The notes: generated from the sequence alone by a model not told the origin. A DNA stretch of 64,000 bases from a gamma proteobacterium HdN1 (GCA_000198515.1 FP929140.1:842527-906526), one strand, 5' to 3'. Shown: positions 53,858 through 63,126, counted from the stretch's first letter. A program made the numbers and translations.

Positions 53858-54073
53858 GATGGTCGAATCCTCGCAAAACTACTGGCTAACTCTACTGCTA
53901 GAAATCCAGGATGAATCTTGGCTATCCGGGATAAGCGGGCCGAAAATCGGTGCTATATCTTACCTGAAAACGTATCATTCGCATATCAGGCTGCAGAGAA
54001 GTATACCGTTGTGCTATAAGCTGGTTATACTGTTGCGCCTTATTGTTCACGTCGTAGTTACCGGGTTCACCGT

Positions 54074-54493
54074 ATGGATCGTTTTTTTGAATTTGTCATG
54101 AACCACCCGCTTTTGGTGGGTTCTTTCCTTTTATTGATTACCCTGCTGCTGACGCTGGAAAACCGGCGCTCTGGTAAATCGGTATCGCCACAGCAGTTGG
54201 TCAATCTGATGAATTCAGCAGGTGCGATCGTCGTGGATGTGCGCGAGAGCAAAGACTTTAGAGAAGGGCATATTACCGATTCCCGCAATATCCCTTATGC
54301 CCAGTTGCCAGAAAAGCTCAATGAGCTAGAGGCGTTCAAAAATAAGCCGGTGATTCTGGTTTGCAAAATGGGCCAGCATGCAGGTGCGGCAGGGCGTTTG
54401 TTGAGCAAGGCCGGTTTTTCGGATGTGCGCAGGCTCGGCGGCGGCATCACCACTTGGACGGCGGATCGTCTTCCGCTGATCAAAAAAGCATAA
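54074..54493 (+). CDS. Membrane-anchored rhodanese (YibN-like)
   Basis: A 139-residue protein with an N-terminal membrane helix (about 11-29) and a cytoplasmic rhodanese domain (about 40-135). DVRESKDFREGHI is the conserved start. The active loop VCKMGQHA has Cys near residue 96, so sulfur transfer is possible. It heads the rhodanese-grxC-secB order found in many gammaproteobacteria. The physiological acceptor is unknown. Confidence 0.92.
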   Translation: MDRFFEFVMNHPLLVGSFLLLITLLLTLENRRSGKSVSPQQLVNLMNSAGAIVVDVRESKDFREGHITDSRNIPYAQLPEKLNELEAFKNKPVILVCKMGQHAGAAGRLLSKAGFSDVRRLGGGITTWTADRLPLIKKA

Positions 54494-54548
54494 GCTTTTG
54501 AAAAGCAATCGCTTTCCGAGTTTCGGTTTACTCAAAGAGGCAAGCAAA

Positions 54549-54833
54549 ATGGCAGAAAATGCGTCGCGCCCACTCGCGCATGTGTTGATCTACACCAAGC
54601 CTTGGTGCCCGTACTGTATACGCGCCCGCAAGCTACTGAAGGATAAGGGTGTTGCTTTTGAGGAAATTGACATCAATGGCAGGCCGGAACTACGCGAGGA
54701 AATGATTGAGAAAAGCGGGCGCCACACCGTGCCGCAAATCTGGATCAATACGCAGCATGTAGGTGGTTGCGATGATCTAGTCGCGTTGGAACGTGCGGGT
54801 GAATTGGACCCGCTATTGGCTGTGGCTCCTTAG
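54549..54833 (+). CDS. grxC: Glutaredoxin 3
   Basis: A 94-residue glutaredoxin with the CPYC dithiol site (KPWCPYC, about 19-22), TVPQIWI and GGCDDL for glutathione binding. It reduces protein disulfides and ribonucleotide reductase with glutathione. A longer frame starts at 54498; GAGG eight bases before 54549 and family length support the shorter protein. It follows the rhodanese gene by 55 bases. Confidence 0.95.
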   Translation: MAENASRPLAHVLIYTKPWCPYCIRARKLLKDKGVAFEEIDINGRPELREEMIEKSGRHTVPQIWINTQHVGGCDDLVALERAGELDPLLAVAP

Positions 54834-54852
54834 CTTTTGCCTCTTTAACTGT

Positions 54853-54861
54853 CCCCCCCCC
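54853..54861. repeat. Run of nine C
   Basis: A nine-base C tract lies between grxC and secB, 46 bases before the secB ATG. Such tracts are prone to slippage and could alter transcript structure; no coding effect is expected. Confidence 0.85.
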
Positions 54862-54907
54862 TGATCTTTAGCAAAACCAACGAAAATCAACCTAAGGTAA
54901 AAAACCC

Positions 54908-55375
54908 ATGAGCGATGAGCAAGAAGAAGTACAAGGCCAGTTTCAGATACAGCGTGTTTATACGAAGGACGTGTCTTTTGAATCTCCCAACGCTCCGGAA
55001 ATCTTCCGTCAAGAGTGGAAACCTGAAGTAAACCTTGAAGTGAACAGCGGCGCTACCCAAGTGGAAGGCGACACTTTTGAAGTTCTGATGAAAGTGACGG
55101 TTACGGTCAAAAATCAAGACAAGACCGCTTTTATTGCCGAGGTACAGCAAGCCGGTTTGTTTACGGTCAGTGGCTTTGAACCACTACAAATGCAACACCT
55201 GCTGAAAGGCGTTGCGCCGAATGCTCTGTTCCCTTATGCGCGTGAAGCGATTACCGATCTGGTGACTCGCGGTACCTTCCCGCAATTCTTGCTTCAGCCG
55301 ATCAATTTTGAAGCGGCGTTTATCGAAAGCCTGCGCCGCCAGCAAGAAGAGCAACAAAACGGCGCGGCTCACTGA
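54908..55375 (+). CDS. secB: Protein-export chaperone SecB
   Basis: A 155-residue tetrameric chaperone that keeps preproteins unfolded and passes them to SecA. IQRVYTKDVSFESPNAPEIF at the start and FPYAREAITDLVTRGTFP near 115 are family hallmarks. The C-terminal tail (QQEEQQNGAAH) is shorter in charge than in E. coli but similar in kind. The presence of SecB supports a proteobacterial host. Its stop is within a perfect tandem duplication. Confidence 0.97.
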   Translation: MSDEQEEVQGQFQIQRVYTKDVSFESPNAPEIFRQEWKPEVNLEVNSGATQVEGDTFEVLMKVTVTVKNQDKTAFIAEVQQAGLFTVSGFEPLQMQHLLKGVAPNALFPYAREAITDLVTRGTFPQFLLQPINFEAAFIESLRRQQEEQQNGAAH

Positions 55376-55410
55376 TCAAAGAGCCTGCTAACTGATCAAA
55401 GAGCCTGCTA
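55371..55410. repeat. Perfect 20-bp tandem duplication over two converging stops
   Basis: 55371-55390 and 55391-55410 are identical. The first copy contains the secB TGA (55373-55375). The second contains the trmL TAG, read on the minus strand (55408-55410). Each copy could serve either gene. Confidence 0.95.
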
Positions 55411-55875
55411 GTGGGCGCCATCGAAGTTCAGTTGGCGCCACGCTTCGTACAGCATGATGGCCGCAGCATTGGAAAGATTCAGGCTGCGGCTGTTTTCCAT
55501 CATCGGAATCCGAATGCAAGCGCTTACGCGCGGGTGTTTGCGTATTTCCTCCGGTAATCCCCGCGTTTCTGGCCCCAGAATCAGCGCGTCGCCGTCTTGA
55601 TAGTGGGGCGTGTGGTAGCCAACCGCGCCTTTTGTACTCACCGCGAAGCAGCGTCCAACCTTTCCGTTCTCCAGAAATTCAGTAAAGGATTCGTGGATCT
55701 GCACACGAGCCCATTCGTGATAATCCAGCCCTGCACGCCGCAGGCGCTTGTCATCCAGCACAAAGCCCAAGGGCTTGATCAGGTGAAGTTGGGCGCCTGA
55801 ATTTGCGCACAGGCGAATGATGTTGCCGGTGTTGGGTGGAATTTCCGGTTGGTAAAGGACGATGTGCAGGGGCAT
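55408..55875 (-). CDS. trmL: tRNA (cytidine/uridine-34-2'-O)-methyltransferase
   Basis: About 155 residues, a SPOUT-knot methyltransferase that methylates the wobble ribose of tRNA-Leu. It opens IVLYQPEIPPNTGNIIRLCANSG, read as two halves, has LGPETRGLP near 95 and IPMMENSRSLNLSNAAAI near 125, where the trefoil knot binds S-adenosylmethionine. A longer ATG at 55917 exists; neither start has a good ribosome site, and the shorter matches the family. Convergent with secB. Confidence 0.94.
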   Translation of the reverse strand: MPLHIVLYQPEIPPNTGNIIRLCANSGAQLHLIKPLGFVLDDKRLRRAGLDYHEWARVQIHESFTEFLENGKVGRCFAVSTKGAVGYHTPHYQDGDALILGPETRGLPEEIRKHPRVSACIRIPMMENSRSLNLSNAAAIMLYEAWRQLNFDGAH

Positions 55876-56099
55876 GGGGAAGCTTAGTTGGTGGTTGACG
55901 GGACTTTTGGACGGCATTGAATGCTAACTGGATGCGAATAACAAGCGCTAATCGCTGATCAAGGTTTCGGATCATCCTGTGGGGAAAACTGCAGGATGCT
56001 GAACAGATGCGTCCTTTGGCGCGTAAAAATGAAGGCGATTTGTCGCAGACAGAAAAGCAAGGCTTACGTCTGAGGGTGCCAATTCCCGCCTTGGTGGTA

Positions 56100-56783
56100 T
56101 TAGCCAACTGCTTTCTTAAGCGCAGCCGCGAACTCCATGTCGTCGCCCATATGCCCCGCAACCTGACGCCACTTTTCCATCAGCTCAGAGAAATCGCCTA
56201 GGCTTTGGAGTAGCTCTGCTGCATCTTGGTCCTTTCGAAGTGTGCGGGTGGCTACTGCATAGAGTCGTTGCAGCAAGGTAAGAATACCGGCCCCTGGGTC
56301 GCCCAAGGCTCCGATAAACTCGCGCATCGCGCCATTTGCAAAAGCATTGGCCTCCTTGTGACCAAGAAATGTACACAGAAGCCAAGAGAGGCACAGCACA
56401 TCAAGTACCATTTTGGATGTGCTCGCCATTAACGGGCCGACGATTGCTAACTCACTTCCCGCGAATGGTTCCGTTGAATCTGATCTTGCTCTGGTTTTCT
56501 CGAATTGTGCATTTGCTTTTGCTACCGCAGCATCCACAATCTGGAGTTGGTTCACGAGAAAAGTTCGCTGAGATTTTGCGAGTCGTGCGTTCAACTCGAC
56601 GGATTCGAGGCACTGTCGAACGATAGCGGCCAGAGGATCACTTATTTTTTTGAGTCGATCTTCAAAGGTCTCTACGGCGTTAGCAACCGCTGCGTCGATT
56701 ACTGAGTCGCAGGCATCGAGTTTTTCCTGGAGCGTTGGCCTGAGTGATTGCCAGTGTTCAAGTGCTGTTTTAGGTGTGCTCAT
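56100..56783 (-). CDS. Hypothetical helical protein
   Basis: A 227-residue protein that I do not recognise. It is predicted mostly helical, with regularly spaced Leu/Ala in the first 100 residues (possible coiled coil) and one hydrophobic segment (about 113-140) with a Cys-containing stretch VLDVLCLSWLLCTFLG. No signal peptide is visible. It lies between trmL and the DUF4124 gene, on the strand of glnA, where related genomes often have ntrB-ntrC. It does not resemble either. Base composition is somewhat lower in G+C than neighbours. Confidence 0.6.
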   Translation of the reverse strand: MSTPKTALEHWQSLRPTLQEKLDACDSVIDAAVANAVETFEDRLKKISDPLAAIVRQCLESVELNARLAKSQRTFLVNQLQIVDAAVAKANAQFEKTRARSDSTEPFAGSELAIVGPLMASTSKMVLDVLCLSWLLCTFLGHKEANAFANGAMREFIGALGDPGAGILTLLQRLYAVATRTLRKDQDAAELLQSLGDFSELMEKWRQVAGHMGDDMEFAAALKKAVG

Positions 56784-56858
56784 GATTGTTTCCTCGGCTA
56801 GCGGCTCCCGAGCCTTCGGTGCGACATTGCTGCTAGTGAGCCACTTGCTACCGTTGAC

Positions 56859-57455
56859 CTAGCGCCTCGTGGGTGCCGGTTTATGCTGGTTTTGCAGTAG
56901 AACCGAATGGCGTTTCACAAAAAAGCGCACGGGCTCTGAGCGAATCAGTGTTTGCAGGTTGCGGTCCACGATTTCGATTGAAACGGTGTATTCGCCCCGA
57001 TCGCTGTTGAATAGGGTGTAATGCGATATCGGCTGTGGGGCGCTTGCTTGGCCGTTGACGATGAAACGGTACAAGTTGCCCGGCCTGAGTGAGGGTTCGC
57101 TGAAGCCGCTGATTACGATGGTTTCGACATCGTTGCTGTAGGTCGCGTCTTGGCTGGGGGTGGTGATCCCGATGCGATGGTAGGCAGGTGCTTTCTTGGC
57201 TTCAGGTGTGGTATTGGTGCTCGGGGCTTTCGGGCTGACGGTGCCGAGCGATGCAGGGAGATTGATCTCCATTGCTTGGGCGCCGGGTACGGGGCTATCG
57301 CTAAATACCACTACGCCTTCGGCGTTGGTGTATTTATAAACGGTTTTGGTGTCTGCAGTGGCGGTGCTGAGGGCCAAAAACGGGAGCAGTGCAATCAGAC
57401 TACTTACGTGTAGCGTGCGTGTTGGCCTTGAACGCTGGTAGCAGCCGTGTTGCAT
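56859..57455 (-). CDS. DUF4124-domain periplasmic protein
   Basis: A 198-residue secreted protein. A signal peptide (about 1-34, ending STATA) precedes a DUF4124 segment (KTVYKYTNAEGVVVFSDSPVPG), which is typically found next to glnA in gammaproteobacteria. A Pro/Thr/Lys linker leads to a C-terminal Ig-like beta domain (about 90-180). The function of the family is unknown. It is on the glnA strand, 155 bases downstream. Confidence 0.82.
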   Translation of the reverse strand: MQHGCYQRSRPTRTLHVSSLIALLPFLALSTATADTKTVYKYTNAEGVVVFSDSPVPGAQAMEINLPASLGTVSPKAPSTNTTPEAKKAPAYHRIGITTPSQDATYSNDVETIVISGFSEPSLRPGNLYRFIVNGQASAPQPISHYTLFNSDRGEYTVSIEIVDRNLQTLIRSEPVRFFVKRHSVLLQNQHKPAPTRR

Positions 57456-57567
57456 GGCAAATCACCTTTGTAAGTCGTCGATGTAAGTCGTGGAATCGGT
57501 ATTCTACTGCTGAAACTTCCTTATAAGTAGACGGCCTGCCGCTACAGACCGCCTTCTCTTACAAACG

Positions 57568-57618
57568 CTATGTTTTTTACAAATCTATGCTTTTTACAAA
57601 CCTATGCTTTTTACAGAC
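57568..57618. repeat. Three 17-bp tandem units over the glnA stop
   Basis: Units 57568-57584, 57585-57601 and 57602-57618 (CTATGCTTTTTACAAAC-like) differ at a few positions. The last contains the glnA TAA on the minus strand (57611-57613). Each unit keeps a minus-strand TAA. Confidence 0.9.
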
Positions 57619-59017
57619 TATAGTACATATCGAATTCAATCGGATGCACGGCTTGGCGTAGGCGAGTGACTTCGGCCATTTTGCATTCGGCGAAAGCGGC
57701 CAGCATATCTTCGGTGAATACACCGCCTTCCAGCAGGAATTGCCCGTCGGTGACCAGCGAATTGATCGCCTGATCAAGGCTATGGGCTACGCGCGGTACT
57801 TTGCGGGACTCTTCCGGCGGAAGGTCGTACAGGTTTTTGTCCATTGCATCGCCCGGGTGAATCCGGTTGCGGATGCCATCCAAACCCGCCATCAGCAGCG
57901 CGGAGAAGCACAGGTAAGGGTTGGATGCAGGGTCGGGGTAGCGGCATTCTACGCGGCGCCCTTTGGGGTTTTTGACCCATGGGATGCGAATGGATGCGGA
58001 GCGGTTGCTGGCGGAGTAGGCGAGCATGACGGGTGCTTCAAAACCCGGAACTAAACGCTTGTAGGAGTTGGTGGTGGGGTTGGTGATGGCATTCAACGCC
58101 TTGGCGTGTTTGATCAAACCGCCGATATAAAATAGCGCCATGTCCGAAAGGCCGGCGTAGCCGTCGCCTGCGAACAGGTTTTTGCCGTCTTTCATGAGCG
58201 ACTGGTGAACGTGCATTCCCGATCCGTTGTCGCCCACGATCGGCTTAGGCATAAAGGTTGCCGTTTTCCCGTAGGAATGGGCCACGTTGTGCACGCAGTA
58301 CTTTAGAATCTGTACTTCGTCGGCCTTTTTGACCAAGGTATTAAAGGGCACGCCGATTTCGCACTGGCCAGCATTGGCGACTTCGTGGTGGTGAACTTCG
58401 ATGCTGAGGCCCATGGATTCCATGGCGGCGCACATGGCGGCGCGCAGGTCGTGCAGTGAATCTACCGGCGGTACGGGAAAGTAGCCGCCTTTTACGCGCG
58501 GGCGGTGGCCGGTGTTGTTGCGCTCGAAATCTTCGTTGGTGACCCATGCACCTTCTTCGGAGTGGATCTGGTAGCTTGCGCCCTGCATTTCATTTTTCCA
58601 CTGTACCGAGTCGAACACGAAAAATTCGGGTTCTGGGCCGAAATAGGCGGTGTCTGCAATACCAGTAGACTTTAGATATTCTTCTGCGCGGCGGGCGATG
58701 GAGCGCGGGTCGCGGCCATAGCCCAACATGGTGGCGGGTTCCAACACGTCGCAGCGCACGATTAGCGTGGGTTCATCGGTGAACGGATCCATCACGGCGG
58801 TGCTGTCATCCGGCATAAGCAGCATGTCGGAGGCTTCGATACCTTTCCAGCCTTGAACGGATGAGCCGTCAAACATTTTGCCTTCTTCGAACGCTTCGGC
58901 ATCCATTGCATGGGAAGGAAAGGTGACGTGCTGCTCCTTGCCCATGGTGTCGGTGAAACGTAGATCAACCCAGCGGGCGTTGTGTTCCTTGATCAGCGAT
59001 TGGGTGTTTGACGACAT
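57611..59017 (-). CDS. glnA: Glutamine synthetase type I
   Basis: A 468-residue enzyme that makes glutamine from glutamate and ammonia; a dodecamer in relatives. FDGSSVQGW near 50 is the Asp loop, [10 protein letters not shown] near 130 binds metal, [10 protein letters not shown] near 265 is the ATP/metal block, and NLYDLPPEE near 397 carries the Tyr that is adenylylated in the GSI-beta form. The frame extends upstream by 42 codons, but [12 protein letters not shown] at 59017 matches the family start. I found no sigma-54 site with proper spacing. It is followed by DUF4124 and preceded by tusA on the same strand. Confidence 0.97.
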   Translation of the reverse strand: MSSNTQSLIKEHNARWVDLRFTDTMGKEQHVTFPSHAMDAEAFEEGKMFDGSSVQGWKGIEASDMLLMPDDSTAVMDPFTDEPTLIVRCDVLEPATMLGYGRDPRSIARRAEEYLKSTGIADTAYFGPEPEFFVFDSVQWKNEMQGASYQIHSEEGAWVTNEDFERNNTGHRPRVKGGYFPVPPVDSLHDLRAAMCAAMESMGLSIEVHHHEVANAGQCEIGVPFNTLVKKADEVQILKYCVHNVAHSYGKTATFMPKPIVGDNGSGMHVHQSLMKDGKNLFAGDGYAGLSDMALFYIGGLIKHAKALNAITNPTTNSYKRLVPGFEAPVMLAYSASNRSASIRIPWVKNPKGRRVECRYPDPASNPYLCFSALLMAGLDGIRNRIHPGDAMDKNLYDLPPEESRKVPRVAHSLDQAINSLVTDGQFLLEGGVFTEDMLAAFAECKMAEVTRLRQAVHPIEFDMYYSL

Positions 59018-59149
59018 GGAAATGCTAGCTCCGCGTGGTAAAAATAAGGTTGATCGTAGGCTGAATGCGCGCAATATAGGCCATTGCAAGGAGGCTGAGA
59101 AGTGCTGAGACGTTGAGCGTCTCGAAAAATACGAATATACCAAGTAGAA

Positions 59150-59386
59150 CTAGCTCTTTTCCCCCACCTTGAGGGTTACATAATAGTCCTTTCCACGCTG
59201 CTCTGTGCTCAAAACGGTGTGGCCGTGAACGCGGCACCACGCGGGGATGTCGTGCAGGATGCCTGGGTCGGTTCCCACTACCTCTACAATGTCTCCTTCA
59301 GGGAGTTTTTTTACTAGGCTCTGTACTCGAATTACCGGTAGTGGGCAGAGTAGGCCGCGCGCGTCGTATTGGTGGGTTTCACTCAT
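59150..59386 (-). CDS. tusA: TusA-family sulfur carrier
   Basis: About 78 residues. It carries persulfide sulfur on the Cys of CPLP (DARGLLCPLPVIRV, near residue 13) for tRNA thiolation or sulfur metabolism. An ATG 24 bases upstream is possible. It lies 36 bases after the PP-loop protein gene on the same strand, so the pair probably act together in tRNA sulfur modification. Confidence 0.92.
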   Translation of the reverse strand: MSETHQYDARGLLCPLPVIRVQSLVKKLPEGDIVEVVGTDPGILHDIPAWCRVHGHTVLSTEQRGKDYYVTLKVGEKS

Positions 59387-59422
59387 GGGTGGGTTCCGCT
59401 GTTTGGACAATACGCTGGAAGC

Positions 59423-60487
59423 TTAGATGTGCCACTTCGGATCAAAGTCTTCGGGGCGAATAGGTACGATAGACACTACAAACGCCGTGCCGCCTTTGGG
59501 TTCGATCTGAAAGGTCATGGTGTCGGCATGTTTGCCTTGGCTAAAGCGCGCAGCGACGCGGGCGGCGAATAGCAGGTCGTCGTCGGTCGGTGTGCCATCT
59601 ACAAGCGTTAGTGGGCCGCCGTGGCTAATGGGGCGCAAGGTGTGGAACTGCTTGCGGTAGCCTTCCATGAAATTGTTTTCGCCTTCTTCACGGCTCACGA
59701 TCAGCTTGTAGTTCGGCGCGGGGCGAATGTGGCGGCCTACTTTTAATAGCATGATGTCGTCGAGTTCGTATTCGCGGTGGCCGCGTGCCTGCCACAAATC
59801 GCCCAGCTTGCGTGAGTAGGATTCATCGGTTAGGAAGCAGCAGCCGCCGGCGGGTTGGGCGTAGTCATCTAGGCCCCATTTTTCGGCGAGTGCGATCTGT
59901 GGCTTGCGATTGCGGCCACTGAAATCGTACATCAGTTCGCGCTGAATCCAGCCTTCGCGCTCGGGGAGGGTGGCGGGCAGGTTTTTGCCGCAGAGTGGCC
60001 GCACGATGCGGTCTTCGGCGCCGGATTCGCGGGCGATGAGGGGCATGGTGTCTTTGCGCTGGGATTTCGGGCGCTGGCCGATCACTTCGCCGGTGATGAT
60101 AAAGTCAAAACCGCCATCGGCCACCAGTTCGCGCGCACGGTTCAGCATGGCGTTGGCCTTGCCGACCATAAAAATCTTGCAATCCAAGCAAGGATTCATG
60201 TGAGCGCCGTAGCCGTAGCGTGGGTTGAGCACTACGTCTTTGTATTCTTCGGAGATGTCTTCGATATGCAATTTGATGCCGAGGCGTTCGGCAACCCAGA
60301 GCGCGTTGTTGCGCTTCTGCTTTTCTTGATCCTGTTTGCGGATGGCGTGGGTATGGCCTTCGACGCAAAAGCCGGTGAAGAAGTTGACGCCTTCGACATG
60401 GATGCCTTGTTCTTGCATGGCGCGCACGGCCAACATGGAATCAAGGCCGCCGGATACCAAGGCAATCGCCTTGCGTTGGATGCCCAT
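59423..60487 (-). CDS. PP-loop ATPase, tRNA thiolation-like (MnmA/ThiI-like)
   Basis: A 354-residue protein. The PP-loop SGGLDS (12-17) binds ATP and adenylates its substrate, as in MnmA and ThiI. NPCLDCK near 98 and GGCCFLTD near 216 hold Cys that could accept sulfur or bind an Fe-S cluster, as in TtuA-type enzymes. The C-terminal 100 residues resemble the DUF814/NFACT-R-like tail of such proteins. No THUMP or rhodanese domain is present, so it is not standard ThiI. tusA directly downstream supports a sulfur-transfer role. The target is probably a tRNA base, not proven. Confidence 0.82.
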   Translation of the reverse strand: MGIQRKAIALVSGGLDSMLAVRAMQEQGIHVEGVNFFTGFCVEGHTHAIRKQDQEKQKRNNALWVAERLGIKLHIEDISEEYKDVVLNPRYGYGAHMNPCLDCKIFMVGKANAMLNRARELVADGGFDFIITGEVIGQRPKSQRKDTMPLIARESGAEDRIVRPLCGKNLPATLPEREGWIQRELMYDFSGRNRKPQIALAEKWGLDDYAQPAGGCCFLTDESYSRKLGDLWQARGHREYELDDIMLLKVGRHIRPAPNYKLIVSREEGENNFMEGYRKQFHTLRPISHGGPLTLVDGTPTDDDLLFAARVAARFSQGKHADTMTFQIEPKGGTAFVVSIVPIRPEDFDPKWHI

Positions 60488-60798
60488 AAAACGATGATCT
60501 CCTGCCTGCGGCGGCTTACGGATTTTTGCCAGCGGCGTGCGTGTGTCGCTCGCTTATGCATCAAGCATGTCATGTGTATCAAGTGCTTGCGTGGCGACGA
60601 GCCTGTGTGGAATTTGGCGGGTGTTTGCAGACGTGCCAATATCTCGGGGGGCGAATTATACATGAATAGGAATATTTATCGAATGATGTGAGGTATGAAT
60701 CCCACGGTTTTTTTTCGAGCACGTAAAATCCGAGGCTAGGTATCGTGTATACTCCGCAGCGTTTCATCCCACCAAGCATCACCAAAGCAGGCCGACCC
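60488..60798. other. Divergent region between PP-loop gene and typA
   Basis: On the minus strand a perfect TATAAT lies at 60660-60655 with a poor -35 region and would give a leader of about 160 bases for the PP-loop gene. On the plus strand TATACT (60748-60753) lies 46 bases before the typA start. No further gene is visible. Confidence 0.45.
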
Positions 60799-62607
60799 GT
60801 GATCGAGAACATTCGTAACATCGCAATCATTGCCCACGTTGACCATGGAAAAACCACCCTAGTTGACAAACTTCTGCAACAATCCGGCACCCTCGACCAG
60901 CGCGGTGGGAACGTTGAGCGTGTAATGGATTCGGGCGATATTGAAAAAGAACGTGGCATTACCATTCTTGCCAAGAACACCTCGATCAAGTGGCGCGATT
61001 ACCGTATCAACATCGTAGACACCCCAGGGCACGCTGATTTCGGCGGCGAAGTGGAGCGTGTGTTGTCGATGGTTGATTCAGTTCTCCTGTTGGTAGATGC
61101 TGTTGAAGGCCCGATGCCGCAAACAAGATTCGTTACCCAGAAGGCTTTTGCTCAAGGCCTTAACCCGATTGTGGTCATCAACAAGGTCGATCGCCCCGGT
61201 GCGCGGCCTGATTGGGTGATCGACCAAGTATTTGATCTCTTTGATCGCCTAGGTGCGACCGATGAGCAGTTAGATTTCCCGATTATTTATGCGTCTGGCC
61301 TGAATGGTATTGCAGGTCTCTCTGCCGACAAGCTTGCGCCAGACATGACGCCACTTTTTGAAACCATCGTAGAAAAAGTGCGCTGCCCTGATGTGGATAT
61401 TAGTGCGCCGTTCCAAATGCAGATTTCCTCGCTCGACTACAACTCTTACGTAGGCGTAATCGGGATCGGGCGTATTAAGCGTGGCCATGTCAAACCCGGC
61501 ACTCCCGTAAAAGTCATCAACCGCGAAGGCGCTGTGCGTAACGGCAAGATCGCCGGCATCATGGGCTTTTTGGGCTTGGAGCGAGTGGATTCAGAAGATG
61601 CTGAAGCAGGCGATATCGTCTGTATCTCTGGTATCTCGGATCTGAAAATTTCCGACACGGTTTGCGACGTAAACAACGTTGAAGCACTGCCTGCACTGAG
61701 CGTAGATGAGCCGACGGTGAGCATGATGTTCAACGTGAATACCTCACCCTTCGCGGGCAAAGAGGGCAAGTTCGTGACCTCGCGCAATATCCGCGACCGC
61801 CTTGAGAAAGAGCTGCTACACAACGTCGCCCTGCGCGTTGAAGATACCGAAACTCCAGAGAAGTTCCGGGTATCCGGTCGTGGCGAATTGCACCTCTCGG
61901 TACTGATTGAGAACATGCGCCGCGAAGGTTTTGAGCTCGCCGTAGGTTCACCAGAAGTAATCATCAAGGAAGAAAACGGCGTCAAGAAAGAGCCCTATGA
62001 GAACGTGGTGATCGACGTTGAGTCCGAAGATCAGGGCTCCATCATGGAAAAACTCGGTATGCGTAAAGCCGAGCTTGTGGACATGGCGCCAGATGGCAAG
62101 GGCCGCGTGCGCATGGAATTTATCGCACCCTCCCGCGGGTTGATCGGTTTCCGCTCGGAATTTATGACGTTGACTTCCGGTACGGGCATCATGAACTCCA
62201 CGTTCTCACACTACGGTGAAATCAAAGAAGGTGAAGTGGTCAAACGCCAGAACGGTGTGCTGGTGTCGATGATTACTGGTAAGGTTCTGGGGTATGCGCT
62301 GTTCAACCTGCAAGAGCGTGGCCGTTTGTTCGTAGACCCGAACGTAGAAGTTTACGAAGGGCAGATTATCGGCATCCATAGCCGCGACAATGATCTTGTC
62401 GTGAACCCGACCAAGGGTAAGCAGCTGACTAACTTCCGCGCTTCTGGCAGCGATGAAAACATCCTGCTGACGCCACCGATCCGCTTCTCGCTGGAGCAGG
62501 CGCTTGATTTTATCGACAAGGACGAGCTGGTAGAAGTCACGCCCAAGTCGATCCGCCTGCGTAAGAAGCATCTGAAAGAGCATGAGCGTCGCCGCGGCAA
62601 GGATTGA
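60799..62607 (+). CDS. typA: Ribosome-associated GTPase BipA/TypA
   Basis: A 602-residue translational GTPase that aids assembly of the 50S subunit under stress. G1 is AHVDHGKTT (about 11-19), RGITI the effector switch, DTPGHADF G3 and NKVDRPGA G4. The EF-G-like and BipA-specific C-terminal domains follow. The open frame extends to an ATG at 60745, but GTG at 60799 gives the family start (V)[11 protein letters not shown]. coli TypA has 607 residues. Divergent from the PP-loop gene; glnA lies nearby as in E. coli. Confidence 0.95.
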   Translation: MIENIRNIAIIAHVDHGKTTLVDKLLQQSGTLDQRGGNVERVMDSGDIEKERGITILAKNTSIKWRDYRINIVDTPGHADFGGEVERVLSMVDSVLLLVDAVEGPMPQTRFVTQKAFAQGLNPIVVINKVDRPGARPDWVIDQVFDLFDRLGATDEQLDFPIIYASGLNGIAGLSADKLAPDMTPLFETIVEKVRCPDVDISAPFQMQISSLDYNSYVGVIGIGRIKRGHVKPGTPVKVINREGAVRNGKIAGIMGFLGLERVDSEDAEAGDIVCISGISDLKISDTVCDVNNVEALPALSVDEPTVSMMFNVNTSPFAGKEGKFVTSRNIRDRLEKELLHNVALRVEDTETPEKFRVSGRGELHLSVLIENMRREGFELAVGSPEVIIKEENGVKKEPYENVVIDVESEDQGSIMEKLGMRKAELVDMAPDGKGRVRMEFIAPSRGLIGFRSEFMTLTSGTGIMNSTFSHYGEIKEGEVVKRQNGVLVSMITGKVLGYALFNLQERGRLFVDPNVEVYEGQIIGIHSRDNDLVVNPTKGKQLTNFRASGSDENILLTPPIRFSLEQALDFIDKDELVEVTPKSIRLRKKHLKEHERRRGKD

Positions 62608-62658
62608 TCTGCGGCGGAAAGCGCGAGTGTAGTATTCTTCTCGTAGTCATTTGAATGA

Positions 62659-62696
62659 ACAAAAAAGCCGAGCCGGAAACGTCTCGGCTTTTTTGT
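62659..62696. terminator. Strong two-way terminator after typA
   Basis: A 14-bp perfect stem (arms 62659-62672 and 62683-62696) includes A6 and T6 runs, with a 10-base loop. Confidence 0.95.
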
Positions 62697-62788
62697 GCGC
62701 GCGTGTAAAGCCATCCGGGTGAATAACCGGCCCTAACGATTTTGTGACTTTGCGGTCGCAGAAAGTTGGGGTTCTGGTTGAATAGCGG

Positions 62789-62817
62789 TTGACGCATGAC
62801 TGACGGTCACTTATATT
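62789..62817 (+). promoter_or_regulatory. Strong sigma-70 promoter for the small protein
   Basis: TTGACG (62789-62794), 17-base spacer, TATATT (62812-62817). The spacer contains TGACGGTCA, a half-site related to the palindrome just downstream. Confidence 0.75.
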
Positions 62818-62818
62818 T

Positions 62819-62833
62819 ATGACCATCGGTCAT
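62819..62833. promoter_or_regulatory. Palindromic operator ATGACC-ATC-GGTCAT
   Basis: A perfect 6+6 palindrome with a 3-base centre starts two bases after the -10 box. With the half-site in the promoter spacer it looks like a repressor site of the TetR or GntR kind. No regulator gene lies nearby. Confidence 0.65.
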
Positions 62834-62925
62834 GAGTGATCCAGTTCGCAAAAATACGCGCCGCTCGCTGACCTAGGCATCACCTGACTGAGTTGGGTGA
62901 ATTTAGTAAGTTAGGGAGGTTCCCC

Positions 62926-63126
62926 ATGGAACTATTAGTTATCGCCACCGTACTGTCTTTTGCAAATATCTTTGGAACTCAAGTAGTTACCAGCCAGATG
63001 CCGCAGTTTGTTGGCCAAGAATATCCGCAGCCGGTTCAGCAGCAGGTGAGCATGAGACATGCAGATGAGCCAAAGTCTTTGTTTGAGGCCGTTGAGAAGT
63101 TCAAAAAAGAGAAAGGCCTGATTTGA
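62926..63126 (+). CDS. Small membrane-anchored protein
   Basis: A 66-residue protein. The first 20 residues (MELLVIATVLSFANIFGTQV) form one hydrophobic segment, either a membrane anchor or an uncleaved signal. The rest is polar, with a Gln/Pro-rich part (YPQPVQQQ) and a Lys-rich amphipathic end (VEKFKKEKG). GGGAGG eight bases before the ATG is a very strong ribosome site, and a strong promoter with an operator-like palindrome lies about 110 bases upstream. I do not recognise a family. It ends well before a terminator. Confidence 0.75.
   Translation: MELLVIATVLSFANIFGTQVVTSQMPQFVGQEYPQPVQQQVSMRHADEPKSLFEAVEKFKKEKGLI

Noticed and set aside
59018-59149. Sigma-54 promoter for glnA (TGGC...TTGC)
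   Set aside because: A TGGC and TTGC pair exists on the minus strand, but the spacing is two bases too short for a -24/-12 element.
59423-60487. Naming the PP-loop protein thiI or mnmA
   Set aside because: It lacks the THUMP and rhodanese domains of ThiI and the Cys pattern of MnmA, so no symbol is given.
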